Part shown: positions 20,943 to 63,012 of the stretch, one piece after another | How the letters are laid out: every line of letters starts with the position of its first letter | Position numbering within the stretch: the first letter of the stretch is position 1 | From: Plecoglossus altivelis | Taxonomy: Eukaryota; Chordata; Actinopteri; Osmeriformes; Plecoglossidae | Reading direction: 5' to 3' | Assembly (NCBI GenBank): GCA_036571765.1 | Contig: BROE01000007.1 | Span: forward strand, 11,838,646 to 11,902,645 | DNA: 64,000 nt | Notes under the pieces: model-generated | What the model saw: only the letters and a program-made list of their open reading frames with translations | Told to the model about the DNA's origin: nothing | Database searches by the model: none | Position numbers and translations under genes: made by a program

Positions 20943-23900
20943 GTGAGTAACCCGACAGTATAGCACGACAGTATGCAATGTCATGGCATAGGCTATTTAC
21001 GTTAAAAAACGACAACAGATTATCAAAGTGGTGGCATAAAGTGCGTTTTGTTTCGTTAAATGAACTTCACCTCATACAGAAACGGGCTTTGTGTGCATTG
21101 TGCAGCTATTCCCATATGTTTTGGCTGTCCCAAGTGCAGGGTCTATTGCGTCAGCTTAATGGTATAATCACGTTCCATCAAATGATCTCATATCGGGGGT
21201 TGGGAAAAAACGACTACAATTACTGCCATCATGCGATGTTACTTAACCCCTATGTGGTCATTTAATTGAAGTACGGGGGCTATTAAAGAACATTGAATAC
21301 CCCTCCCCCTCCCGTTTACAGGTTCAACAAACGCATGCGAAAAGACGTCTTTTGTTTTTTTAAGACAAGAACTTCCAGTTAGACTGTCCAACATAATGAA
21401 AGAGATCAACCTTCTTCCGAAGAGGCTGCTCACAACCCCATCTGTACAAATGGTGCAGACATGGTAAGGTGTCTTGTAGGCTACTGACAATCGATGCTGA
21501 TTTTCAATGGGCCATCGTCTGTCTTTACTCCAGGCTCTTGAGCCAGGCAGACACGCCGCCGTTCTAAATATGAACTTTATCCCAGTTTCTCCGCCAACAC
21601 GTTTGCGCATGCGTGACAAGACCCCTCTCCCCATTTGTGTTCTTACCTTCTCATACTTTTCAAGTTAAAGTATTTTGATCTGAATATTCTCAAATGAACA
21701 GTACAATTTATACCCTTTTCTTGTTTTTGCAAGTAGGTTCCCAGTAATAATAAACAACAAAATTCAATTAGTATTATTAGTAATGGTATTATTAACATTA
21801 GTGTTAATGAAATACAAGCTAGTTGAATGACAAACTAATGGCCTAAATGGTAAAGGAAAATTGCAACATCAAATGTGTTTGTCTTATGGTTAGACCATTA
21901 AACAATCTAATGGCCAGGGGTTGAAACCATTCTTGTGTCTGATGAAGCAGGTCTCAATTCTCCTATAATGTCTCCTTGATGGCAGAGTTCAGACTATTGC
22001 ACAGAGCAGATGGTACCACTGGAAATAAATGACATTTTTCATATAGAAGCACATTTTCACATTCCGCGCCCCATGAACTGCAACGTAAACATGTGTCTGT
22101 TTTCAGGTACATCCAGAGCTTGATGGACATCTTGGAGTTCCTCGACAAGAACCCTGACGACCAGAGCGTCTTGGGAGTGTGTGTATGCTGTCACCTTGTC
22201 ACACGATCCCCAGGTGCTCTGCTAAATCAACCTCAGGCTGTCAACAGGAGCTCACCGTCTCAACAATTCTGCCTTTTCGCTCCCAGGTTTGTTGACACCT
22301 TGGTGAAGATCAGGAACAGGCACAACGACGTGGTCCCCACCATGGCGCAGGGCATCATGGAGTACAAGGAGGCCTTCGCCCAGGATTCTGTCACCAACCA
22401 GAACATCCAGTACTTCCTGGATCGTTTCTACACCAGCCGCATCTCCATACGAATGCTCATCAACCAGCACAGTGAGCGCCGGCCTCCACCTGCGTTATCC
22501 CCCCTTCTGAGGTACCGTACGTCCATACGCTAGCTCTTGTTTCTCAGCAGTCATTCGGTGTGTTCTTTCTCTTGCACTTTTTCCAGCCTTAGTCTTTGAT
22601 GGGGCAACAAACCCTCTTCATCCCAACACCATAGGAAGCATTGACTCACACTGCGAAGTCACCAAGGTCGTGAAAGGTACCCCTTCAGATCTTTACTTGC
22701 GCTGTCTTCCGTGGATACTTGATATGGATAAGTCATTTGTTGACGCAGGGAGAGAAATGTTGACGTAAATATTGCTGTCGTTGCTTTCAAACCTGGCAAC
22801 CCTTCAAGACTCCTAATGTCTAATGCCCTCGATCGTCTTCTCAGATGCTTACCAAAGTGCCAAGATGCTGTGTGACAAGTACTATGTCAGCTCCCCAGAG
22901 CTGATGCTGCAGGAGATGAACAGTAAGCCCGAACCCAAACACATTTCCCCTCCCGCCACAGACACCAGAATCGTCTCATGCCAACACACATTCCGAAGTT
23001 GACGGTCATTCTTTGTTCGTCTGCGAGAATTCGATGACATTGAGCGCCGCAGTTATGACCCATGTGTTTCTGAGGGGGCGTCTAATGATGTCACTCAGGC
23101 AGAGGGATTGGGTTAGCAAGGAGGGCCGACTGTCTCAGACAATATTGACACCGACCTCCTGGTCAGGCGAGGCCCAAAATAGAGCTGGGCTGGATCCTTG
23201 GCAGACGTACATAGCTTTGACTGTCAGGCACAAATTGCCTTTGTTTTTAAGAGCTCACATATGGATTCCATGTATTTTCCTTCCTTTTCTGTAGGTAACA
23301 ACAGGAAGCAGCCCATAAACATTGTCTACGTACCATCTCATCTCTACCACATGTTGTTTGAGCTCTTCAAGGTGTGGTTGAATTTGGAAAATGTGGTATT
23401 ATATACCGAACTTGGACCCTGGTAGCTGTTGGTGAATTTCGTTTGATGATGTCGACTATTTCACCTGTAGAATGCCATGAGAGCCACTATTGAGCACCAT
23501 GAAAAAAGCAACAGTCTTCCACCGATTCAAGTGATTGTGGCCATTGGAGGAGAGGACATGTCAATCAAGGTAGGGTAGCTGGAAACGGCTTCATTTTCCT
23601 GATACATCTAACAATATTATATCACTGATTTACAAATACTAATGAATACGTTTACAAAAACAACATTGGATGAAGGCATCTTTGGCTTTTTTGTTGCCAA
23701 TCCGATTCTCAAGGTGATACATCTGTACGTGAGATGTTTCCTCTTGTTGGTTCACTGTTTAATGTTCAACTGAACCACACAGCTCAGGCAAGTGGAGCAG
23801 AGAAAAGCACACATCCTCCCATTCAGAGCATCCAAGCCCAGCCTAGTTGTAACCTTATCTCCAGAGCTGCTTGATCTGTGCTGTGAGCACTGCACCTGCC

Positions 23901-24895
23901 TCACGGTGACATAACACAATACGAAGGGGACTGAGTAGTCTTGTCTTGTTCCCATGACGATATGCTAAAACAGAATCCTCGGCTGTTTCATGCCCTTGAA
24001 TCACTCCCAAGTGGCACCGGAGACCCCCGCCTGCCTGCCTGCCCGCCTGCCTGCCTGCCTGCCTGCCTGCATGCTTGCTACGTCTGCATCTGTTTGTGCC
24101 TGACTTCCTTGTCCCAGTTCCTGGGCTACATTCTCAGGCCATTTCTGCCTCCCTTCCCCCCACCCCTCTGTCTCTCCCGCCCCTCTGTCTCTCCCGCCCC
24201 TCTCTCTCCCCCACCCCTCTCTCTCCCCTGCTCCCTCCACTCTTGCTGTTGTGGTGCAGGTGAGTGACAGGGGTGGCGGAGTGCCCTTCAGGAGGACTGA
24301 GACTCTGTTCAGCTACATGTACTCCACAGCCCCCACACCGCAAAGAGGAGAGGACGCACCGGCGCCGTTCGTGAGTTCATCCTCTTTGCTCTCTGGTCGC
24401 TCTCGCGGTTTTCCCTCTCACGCCATACCATCGCTAACTGATGAGTGTGGGTGGATTATCTAGCTGAATCTCCTGCTCTCCTGTCTCCAGGCTGGTTTTG
24501 GCTACGGCCTTCCCATCTCCCGCCTCTATGCCAAGTACTTCCAAGGCGACCTTCAGCTCTACTCCATGCAGGGCCACGGTTCGGACGCCGTCATCCACTT
24601 GAAGGTGAGGCACGCGAAGCGGACATCTAAGGGGTTAGTGAGAGACGTGTCGACGCGGGCGTCCCTCCATACCCCCCTGCCTCCCCCCCCTTCTGCAGAA
24701 CTCCTCTTTTCCCTTTGAAGATGTCCCACAATTAAAACATGTTTTCTGTAGGCGTTGTCAAGGGACTCGGTGGAGAGGCTCCCTGTGTACAACAAGACAG
24801 CTCTGAGGAACTACAAAGCCAGCCAGGAAGCAGATGACTGGTGCATGCCCAGTAAAGAGCCCCTGGATCTGGCCCGCTACAGGGTGGCCAAGTGA
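20825..24895 (+). CDS. pdk2: Pyruvate dehydrogenase kinase, pdk2-type, complete 11-exon gene
   Basis: The enzyme phosphorylates the E1-alpha subunit of the pyruvate dehydrogenase complex in the mitochondrial matrix, shutting off acetyl-CoA production from glucose. Eleven GT-AG exons join in frame to 409 codons plus stop, close to the 407 aa I recall for human PDK2: 20825-20942, 21322-21463, 22107-22178, 22287-22471, 22587-22676, 22845-22922, 23295-23371, 23471-23569, 24260-24370, 24491-24604, 24752-24895. Visible motifs are the FSPSPLSMKQF N-terminal block, the histidine motif RNRHNDVVPTMAQG (His123), the GHKL N-box with Glu251 and Asn255 (ELFKNAMRAT), the G1 box DRGGGVP (290-296), the G2 box GFGYGLP (326-332) and the C-terminal DW pair (391-392). 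Blocks such as SRISIRMLINQH and VFDGATNP favour PDK2 over PDK1/3/4, although IQSLMDILEF and FVDTLVKIRNRH also resemble PDK4. The a/b teleost copy cannot be assigned. An upstream in-frame ATG exists at 20768. Confidence 0.93.
21322..21463 (+). CDS. pdk2: pdk2 exon 2
   Basis: Between TTTACAG and GTAAGG. It encodes STNACEKTSFVFLRQELPVR, then IMKEINLLP and VQMVQTW, the highly conserved PDK helical domain. Confidence 0.92.
22107..22178 (+). CDS. pdk2: pdk2 exon 3
   Basis: 72 nt encoding YIQSLMDILEFLDKNPDD and on to VLG. The donor GT at 22179 was chosen because it gives the same length as human PDK2 up to RNRH. Nearby GT dinucleotides (GTGTGTGT) make the exact donor slightly uncertain. Confidence 0.82.
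22287..22471 (+). CDS. pdk2: pdk2 exon 4
   Basis: After TCCCAG. It encodes FVDTLVKIRNRHNDVVPTMA and on to NIQYFLDRFYTSRISIRML, including the conserved histidine motif. The donor is CACA|GTGAGC. Confidence 0.92.
22587..22676 (+). CDS. pdk2: pdk2 exon 5
   Basis: 90 nt after TTCCAG. It encodes LVFDGATNPLHPNTIGSID and on to VTKVVK. The donor is AAAG|GTACCC. Confidence 0.9.
22845..22922 (+). CDS. pdk2: pdk2 exon 6
   Basis: 78 nt after CTTCTCAG. It encodes DAYQSAKMLCDKYYVSSPEL, then MLQEMN. The donor is GTAAGC. Confidence 0.9.
23295..23371 (+). CDS. pdk2: pdk2 exon 7 (N-box start)
   Basis: 77 nt after TTCTGTAG. It encodes SNNRKQPINIVYVPSHLYHM, then LFELFK. It carries the catalytic-type glutamate of the GHKL N-box. 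Confidence 0.92.
23471..23569 (+). CDS. pdk2: pdk2 exon 8
   Basis: 99 nt after CACCTGTAG. It encodes NAMRATIEHHEKS, with the Mg-binding asparagine, through VAIGGEDMSIK. The donor is AAG|GTAGGG. Confidence 0.92.
24027..24072. repeat. (CCTG)n tetranucleotide repeat in pdk2 intron 8
   Basis: About 11 CCTG/GCCT units with one CCCG variant. It is followed by a CTCTGTCTCTCCCGCCCC-type minisatellite at 24157-24232, close to the exon 9 acceptor. Confidence 0.9.
24260..24370 (+). CDS. pdk2: pdk2 exon 9 (ATP-binding G1 box)
   Basis: 111 nt after GTGGTGCAG. It encodes VSDRGGGVPFRRTETLFSYM, then YSTAPTPQ. The donor is TTC|GTGAGT. Confidence 0.92.
24491..24604 (+). CDS. pdk2: pdk2 exon 10 (ATP-binding G2 box)
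   Basis: 114 nt after TGTCTCCAG. It encodes AGFGYGLPISRLYAKYFQGD and on to GSDAVIHLK. Confidence 0.93.
24752..24895 (+). CDS. pdk2: pdk2 exon 11 (C-terminus and stop)
   Basis: After TTTCTGTAG. It encodes ALSRDSVERLPVYNKTALR, then EADDWCMPSKEPLDL, and ends RYRVAK with TGA at 24893. The DW motif that supports dimer cross-tail contacts in PDKs is present. Confidence 0.92.
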   Translation, partial: ALSRDSVERLPVYNKTALRNYKASQEADDWCMPSKEPLDLARYRVAK

Positions 24896-27537
24896 GACAA
24901 GCTCCCTCCCTGGCCTGGTGCAGACAGTGACGTCAGCGTGTCAGCTAGACCGCCTGCCTTCCAGCCCTCCGATCCCCCTGCCAGGGCCGACAGTTTACCT
25001 CACCCCTGTTACGTTTAGGTGGCGGTATTATTTCAGAAGCGGAAAATGCTCAAAAAGATTGTTCAAGGCTGACCTCCCGGAGACACTTATAGCAGCAGAT
25101 ACTCAGACAGTTAGGAAGGTGAAGGCAGACCTCAGATGTACCGATACTGTGCACTGCTAAATAATTGACGGCTCTTCAAAGGCATTAGATCTTGTCCTAC
25201 TTGAATTGCTGACTGCCAGAAAACACCACCTGAGCCTTAAGTAGCTGGAGAAATAAGGTGACAGTATAGGTCAAAAAACTGTTTCCAGGACAATACCATT
25301 CTTTACAAGTGCCATTTTGTTAGATCTGTTGATGCCAGTTTGTGTCGATGCCTGCGCGACTACTTTTGAATATTTCAGAAGTTTATTTTGAAGTCAACCC
25401 GCCAGCTACTGATCAACACACAAGTGTGTTTACCTCTGTGTTTTTAGTGAGTAGCATTGAATTGAGCTAATGCGTTATGTTTCCATTGGTTTGCAATGAG
25501 ATGTGTTTACGATGCAGAAAATACTGTATATTATTGTTCCTCTCACCCAGCTCAAACTGCACAATGTGCAAAGCAGCAGTTTGGAACGCACCAAATAACT
25601 TGAGAGTCTAATTTAGAAGGTTATTGCCTTTGGCATTGAAAAGACAGTATTTCCACAAATAGAACACAAGGCTTGTTTCACTTGATGCAGTTTCTCCTGT
25701 GAACTCTTTAATGCAACGAGGCAATGAAAGTCCTTCTGGTTTAAATAAGTCGTTTATTTAGTATTATTGAAACCTGTTTCATTTAGTTGTTTATATTGTA
25801 CATATCACTTACATTTCTACATCTAAAAGAGTACAGTAAATATGCATAACTGACTAAATATGTATACTGTTGTGAAACCCTGTCATTCCTTGTGTCTGGC
25901 TAATGAAGATTAGCAGGTAAAGAAAAAAAGAGGAGATATCTATCAAGATGTAGAGACCAAACTATTCAGCACAGGCTGACACTGAGTCACGTAGTGCGTG
26001 TCTGTCACTAGCCACCAGCGCACCAGACGGAAGTTTGCAACAGTTTGCAACATCCAGGTTCAGGATCTCTGCGCAGCCAAGATGTTCTAGAGATGTTCTA
26101 GAGATGTTCCTCTACGTGTAAATGTCCAAACCCTCATTTTGCTTCAGCTAAAGTTGCTACATGAATTGCCACCATGCTTCAATGACATTACAAGGGGAGC
26201 TATGGGGGGGGGGAAGTCACTAAATTCGTTTTGACAGAGGGTTTTGGCCCAGTGCCCAATAAGGGAGAGGCCACTGCAGAACTGTTTGAACAACTGGCTA
26301 TTAGAGGCCAATGGGAGCAGTGAGACATGAGGTAGCTGGCACTGCCATGGCAGCAGAACCATGCTACAGGGGATCCCAAAAATAGAGCCCTTCTGTTATC
26401 CTGCGAATACCTTTTAGCTTGGACTTATACTGGAGCACTAATGGCGATAGTAACAAGTCATGTCTGGATCTCCTAGTGCGTGAGACATTTGATTGTTTTG
26501 GGAGTACGCTCTGGTTCTTTCAGAGGACGTACCAGACTCGCTTTAGTTAGCTTTTTGTCCAACAAATCTCAAGTTGGTGTTGCCGGGACCCCAGTTCTTG
26601 TCCATGTAAGGCCAGACTGGGTTCTCTGTCAGTGAGCTGTGTACCCTTATGGCTCAGAGACAAAAAGCATTTTATACTGATGCTGCTATCCGCCTCAAAT
26701 CAGATCCCACACGCTTTAGTTGATTAGGTTTCTGAGACGGATTCAGTCCAGGAGGATATTTGAACATGTTCTACAGAGCTTTCTGAAGAACCCATGGCAA
26801 CCAAGTTTCTGGAGGCTGTTTATACCCTAGTGTTATACCCAGGGGGCTATTGATACCATGGTGAATAATAACCATACCTCTGTTTGGATGGCCTCTCACC
26901 ATGCTGTCATTTGTTCAGCTGTCGCCAACTTTTACTTTTCTTACAGTGAGATACCATAGGGTTGGTAGGGAGCGGTTCAAGTCATGTAGACGTGTCGAAG
27001 TGGTTTACGCAGTTGTATTTATCCATTTAGTACACTGTCAACGGCGTCCGTATAGTAGGTTGACATTGGGTTGGAACGATGCATCATTATTTCCCTCTAG
27101 TGGTAACTGTTGTTATTGCATACATGGTGGTCAGCAGTCTGCCTCTATGTTCCTCATAAGTGGATACTAATACAGAAGATATTTTCAAACATTCATAGCT
27201 TGAGCAGTAACAGTTTAAAGGGAGACTATACAAAATATAGAGTATATATAAATACAGATTCGAACAGATTCGTCTTAACGTAAAAGCGATGATTCTCACT
27301 GTGCCTACAGGACTGATGTAACAGATCGGTAGATGAGTAGATTCTTAGATTCATGGTACCTATTATCCTTGTTTGTGCTGATGCTGCCAAGCATCATGAG
27401 GGCCAACTGGGCCCCTTTGTTGCCTCACTACAGCAACATGTCTCAACGTCACAGAAACACGTAGATGCTCTTTCCAAAATCGTCCAATCAACTGTGTTTA
27501 TACCAGCAAAAATAACGGAAATACCAAACATTGCTGT
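24896..27537. other. pdk2 3' UTR/intergenic
   Basis: Unique sequence following the pdk2 stop. No canonical AATAAA was found close to the stop. The first clear one I saw is at 27615, inside the MITE. A three-fold GATGTTCTAGA direct repeat lies at about 26081-26108. No coding exon was recognised. Confidence 0.4.
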
Positions 27538-27540
27538 TAT

Positions 27541-27815
27541 AACCCTCATGCTCTCTTCTTATATTGCAACTCACCCTGTCCTAAGGGTCAAAAAGGCCCC
27601 ACCTTCAACCCTGAAATAAAGCAGGTTCATTACATTTTTACCTTCTGGCCTTTTGGGCACTGAAATGTGCAGCCATGCTGCACATGAAAGATTGAGTTTT
27701 ATTTGAGTTCAGTCAAGCACATACAATCTAATTGAAATGACTCATTGTGGGTGTGTGTGGGTGTGCTTATAACAGTTTCGGGTCATTCTGACCCCCGAAG
27801 AGAGCATGAGGGTTA
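27541..27815. mobile_element. piggyBac-like non-autonomous DNA transposon (MITE)
   Basis: The 18-bp ends AACCCTCATGCTCTCTTC (27541-27558) and its exact reverse complement (27798-27815) bound a 275-bp segment with no transposase ORF. The outer flank at the right is TTAA (27813-27816, overlapping the GGGTTAA end). The left equivalent is ATAA, one base off. Ends of the form TTAACCC and the internal GGGTCAxxxTGACCC-type motifs are typical of piggyBac-family elements with TTAA targets. Confidence 0.7.
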
Positions 27816-27816
27816 A

Positions 27817-29480
27817 CCTTTTGTTCTACTGTAATAGTGTAAGTTAATGTAAATGAAATGTAGTGTAAAGCCATTGTACAACTCAGTACTTAATTATTAG
27901 GTTTTTTCAGTTGTTTCACAGTCAGTATAACATATAAACCAATTTCAGCCCTCATGAATCTTAAGATGTCAGTTACGATATGTGCAATACCTAGAGAAAA
28001 CTTACGCGGGAAAATTCTGACCACGGGGATGAAAAACTGCGAACGGTGAGAATATCAGGAGTACGTCAGCATCTTGGCTGTGAAAAGTAACACTTCAACT
28101 TTCTGGGAATGCAAGATACTTTTTAACGGAACCCCACTCCCTCTCTCCCCCCAATTTCGCCATGTTCTGGAATGGTAGGCCTACAGAGTTCCGGACGTGT
28201 GTATGTAAGTCTCCCGCTAATCGGTTGTTCGTCTTATTTGTATTTGACGATGATGACATGAATAAGTGAAGAGACGATGTTTTCTCGTTCGACAAACAAA
28301 GCAGAAAATGTGACGCCGCACACGACTACACGCACCTGAGACTCAGTGAAGGCTGTGGATCTCTTCTAACCCTTCAGGGTTTCTCATATTTAGACAGATG
28401 TTTTTGATGTGTTATTCTGTTTCCACATCCTCATCTGACAAGACATCGTCCCTGAGGCCCGGGTTCAAAACATGGGCTTTGAGATTTGGATTTCAAAGAA
28501 GGTAAGAATGGAGTTTTACCATCCTATTAAAATAATTCTCTTAAACATGACTGTTGGCACCTTTCTCTCATTGAACAGCACGTACTGTAACAATGATGCT
28601 TAGCTGAGAGATACAAGTGATACAAGAGTGAAACAGCACATATGTGTTTTCCTTAACAACATGCTGCATTTGACCAACGCTGTCTTGTATCATGTGATTG
28701 TAATGGTTGTCCTCCTATAGTTCTCCTAGCTGTTGGTGTGTTTCCCATGTTGCCTTCATGCACAGTGCAGTCAGCACTATTAGCTATGCAGTATAATGAT
28801 CAGAACCCAGCCAAGCAGACAAGACGTTTGGATCATGGAACTGATATATTATTGATCAAATATTTTCGTATTTTACCCGATGCTTATGTTGAGAAATCCC
28901 CTCCCTGAAAAAACATCTGCATGTAGAACACACGGGACCATGGTTGGTTGAGAGTCAAACTAGTGAGCTTGCAATTATTCACACATTCTGTTTTGGAATA
29001 GTTTGAACAAGGGAACATTTCATCTTCCAACCCATGCTCAAGGTTTTGGACTTTGACGTGAAACCATTGGTAGCACAGACAACGCTTGCTGTGGTCTACA
29101 ACGTACAACCATTTCCTAGTCAAATGTTGGCATAGCAAAGCTGTTTAATAAAACAACAATTCCTTGTTGCTAGATAAACTAGATGGTTTATCAATTGGTT
29201 GATAGCTTGTGGACTGAGTAATTAGGCAACATAAAGATGCCTTGAAGCACGAATGGATAACATTTACGCCATTCCACCTTTATATAATAACTGCGAGATG
29301 ACACATAATCTAGATCCTATCCACATCTGCCTCTAAACAAAGGAATCATTTTACTTCTGTTGTTCTACAGATGCTGGCAAGCCAGGAAGAAAGAGGCTCC
29401 CATGACAACGGGCCAGTCCATAATATATATTGTAAAAACATTCTTTGAATTCATGCTGGCTAATTAGCTCCTCTTTTGCA
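27817..29480. other. Intergenic sequence
   Basis: AT-moderate unique DNA with no gene, RNA or element recognised. Short open frames on the minus strand (for example 28884-29138) have no family resemblance. Confidence 0.4.
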
Positions 29481-29499
29481 TGTTCCATGTACCATCTCT

Positions 29500-30310
29500 C
29501 TGTCAGGTAGCACTGCCCTTGTGCCCTACCCTCTAAACCACCCAGGCAGTGGACAGCTGGTCTTCAGAAGACCCTGACTGCAAGGCCAACCTTGACCCCT
29601 GCTATAACTGCACAGTCCTCTAGCAGACATGAAAGGCCACCGATGCCAGCACCAAGATGCGTGACCGCCACACCAACCGGGAGGGGCGGTACCGACTATT
29701 TTACAAAGGCAAGAGCCTGCAGATGCCAGAGAGGTGTGTCCCCGCAGTGACTTGTGTGGCCCCCGCTAAGCGGTGAAGAGGTCGGTTCACTTCTTCGCTG
29801 CCGTCCCCAGAAGCATCGTGGGTAAGGTGAACCGCATCAGGTACAGCTCCGTCGTGGTAAACGCAGGGCCGTGCCTTCATCAGGAAGACTGCAACCTCCT
29901 GAGCTCCCGTCAAGAGAGTCTCCCAGATGGACTTTTCCACCTAAAGATCTACCAGTGGCACTCAAACAGACTTGTGACTTCTTGTCAATAGTTAGTGGGT
30001 TTTTGTCTCACACACTCGCGTCACCAGTCCCCTCCTCTGTTGGTGACCGACATGACCTTCCTGCACAGAAGGAGTCTGGTGTATGTGACCCAGAGCTGTG
30101 GCATCTCTTGGGCTAACAAAGCAACGTCCACCATCATTTCGGGAGGCTCGTCAATCACACAGGAGAGACCGGGTGTGCTTGTTTTCAGCAGGCACTGGTG
30201 CGTTGGGGATTTGTCGATCATTCCGTCAAAGTTGCTTTGCATTTTGTCGGAGATGACAAACAAGACTAAATGAAGAACTTCAACACGTTTTTTTAAACAT
30301 AAAATAAAGT
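29500..30310. other. Unidentified GC-richer patch with several open frames and a poly(A) signal
   Basis: Composition becomes more coding-like than in its flanks. Overlapping open frames of 70-92 codons occur on both strands (plus 29773-29991 and 29995-30273; minus 29701-29940 and 30021-30263). AATAAA occurs at 30302 on the plus strand, just after the last plus frame. No frame matches a family I recognise and no start or splice pattern is decisive. It may be a decayed retrocopy, a noncoding transcript or chance. Confidence 0.3.
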
Positions 30311-31397
30311 GCGAATAGAAGCTTTTTCATATGTATGTTTTATTGTTATTTGGACATTTCTGGCGCATGTTGACACAATGTGGTTTTAGTGATTGTAAAT
30401 CTTGTTGCACTCGATGCGATTCTGATTATAAAAACAGGGTGTATTGTCATTTAGCAACACAGTACCACAATTTAAACACTAGATGTCATAGCAGGTCAGA
30501 TGTTCTCACGCAGTATTTTGTGTGCATCGGACATTAAGTGTAGGGTATTAGAGCGTGTGGCGGTGTTACGGTGATATAGCAGCATGTCTATCATCAGAAA
30601 CCTACTGTTTTGAGTTGTGTATTAATTTAGTAAACATTGGTATTGTATTTCATCAATCAAATCAACCCATAAATCGATGCATCATGGAGAAGCTCATTCT
30701 TGGTTTCTTAGATTCATCTTTAGTGTCTCCTTGCAAAAAAAAGGCATTGCCCACTGGCCTAAAATGCATGTTTATTTGTAAAGAAAATTATGGCATAGGC
30801 ATGCCATACTTTTTCCATTTAATTCTTAGTTTCGTAGTCTTCAAAATATAAAAACATCAATCTATCTGGGAGATTGTTATCATATTTTATTCCACACGCG
30901 GCGAAAACGGACCTACACCTCTGAACAGGAGGAGGAGCACCCGTGAGGCGGGTAGAGAATGAGTCGGAACGAGAGAAAGTGTAGGAAAGAGAGTAAGGAG
31001 AAACGTTTAACGGGTCAAGGCTACTTCTCGGTGGAAAGCAACAAGTTTATTTGATCATGAAGACCTAAATTGGATCATATTTGTTGCCGTTTTAATTCTA
31101 TGTAGGTTACTACTGAAAACGAGTACCCTTTATACGTCTATAGCCTATCGCCTTTTCACTATATTATTTACTTATTCACTATTTTCCTAATATCAGACAC
31201 TTTTTGCAGTACATGAGTACATGAATGTTAACTATGCGGACAGGAGGTTTAGCTCTAAATTAAAAGAATAGGCTCTCGGGATAGCTCGACATTATTTAAC
31301 CTTTTTGGTGTCGCGAACTCGTAAGGTCTGATAAGGACTGTAAACTTGTGTAGATACATTTTTTCCCTCAAAAACATCTTAAGAAGGAAATACAAGA

Positions 31398-62210
<30,813 letters not shown>

Positions 62211-62611
62211 GTATGGCCCACGTCCTGGTCCAGGCTGGGGGTGGGGGGAGGGAGGAGGAAAAGGAGGAGGTGGGTCTCCTAGAGGGCTTCGGTCTGGAGC
62301 CAGGCGCTCTGTCCAGCTCTGACCTCCTCTCTTAAGGAGGCGAGTCGGGAGCTGTTGAGCCAATCTCACGCCTGACTGAGTCGCTTCTCCCAGAACAGTC
62401 TTCACACAGCTCTATCTACTATCGACATATGACTTCCTCTCCTACACTTTGTCTGGATCTAGCCTGCAGTTGGTCCGTTCGTTAGTGACAAGTGTTGGTG
62501 GTTGATCTTTACCATGAAAGTTTCCCATCTTTTTCCGAGGGTCCTCTCTAGGGCTAGCGTCGCGTACAGGAGGGGGGAGGGGCCAGTCGGAGCAGAGTGC
62601 TGAAGTCTGGG

Positions 62612-63012
62612 GAGAGGGAGAGGGAGATGGAGAGGGAGATGGAGAGGGAGAAGTAGAGGGAGAAGTAGAGGGAGATGGAGAGGGAGATGGAGAGGGAGAA
62701 GGAGAGGGAGAAGGAGAGGGAGAAGGAGAGGGAGAAGTAGAGGGAGATGGAGAGGGAGAAGGAGAGGGAGAAGGAGAGGGAGAAGGAGAGGGAGAAGTAG
62801 AGGGAGAAGGAGAGGGAGATGGAGAGGGAGAAGGAGAGGGAGAAAGAGAGGGAGAAGGAGAGGGAGAAAGAGAGGGAGAAGGAGAAGGAGAAGGAGAGGG
62901 AGAGGGAGAGGGAGAAGGAGAGGGAGAGGGAGAAGGAGAGGAAGAAAGAGAGGGAGAAAGAGAGGGAGATGGAGAATGAGAGGGAGAGGGAGAGGGAGAG
63001 GGAGAGGGGGAG
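62612..63012. repeat. (GGGAGA[A/T]GGAGA)n minisatellite in myo1d intron 15
   Basis: 400 bp built of 6-bp GGAGAG/GGAGAA/GGAGAT and AGTAGA units. The plus strand is almost pure purine. PSPSPS and LPLLLPLL frames on minus and EKEREK frames on plus are artefacts of the repeat. Confidence 0.95.

Noticed and set aside
20825..24895. Calling the kinase pdk4 or pdk1 instead of pdk2
   Set aside because: Some blocks (IQSLMD, FVDTLVKIRNRH) resemble PDK4, but ISIRMLINQH, VFDGATNP and NNRKQPI fit PDK2 better. Certainty needs a tree.
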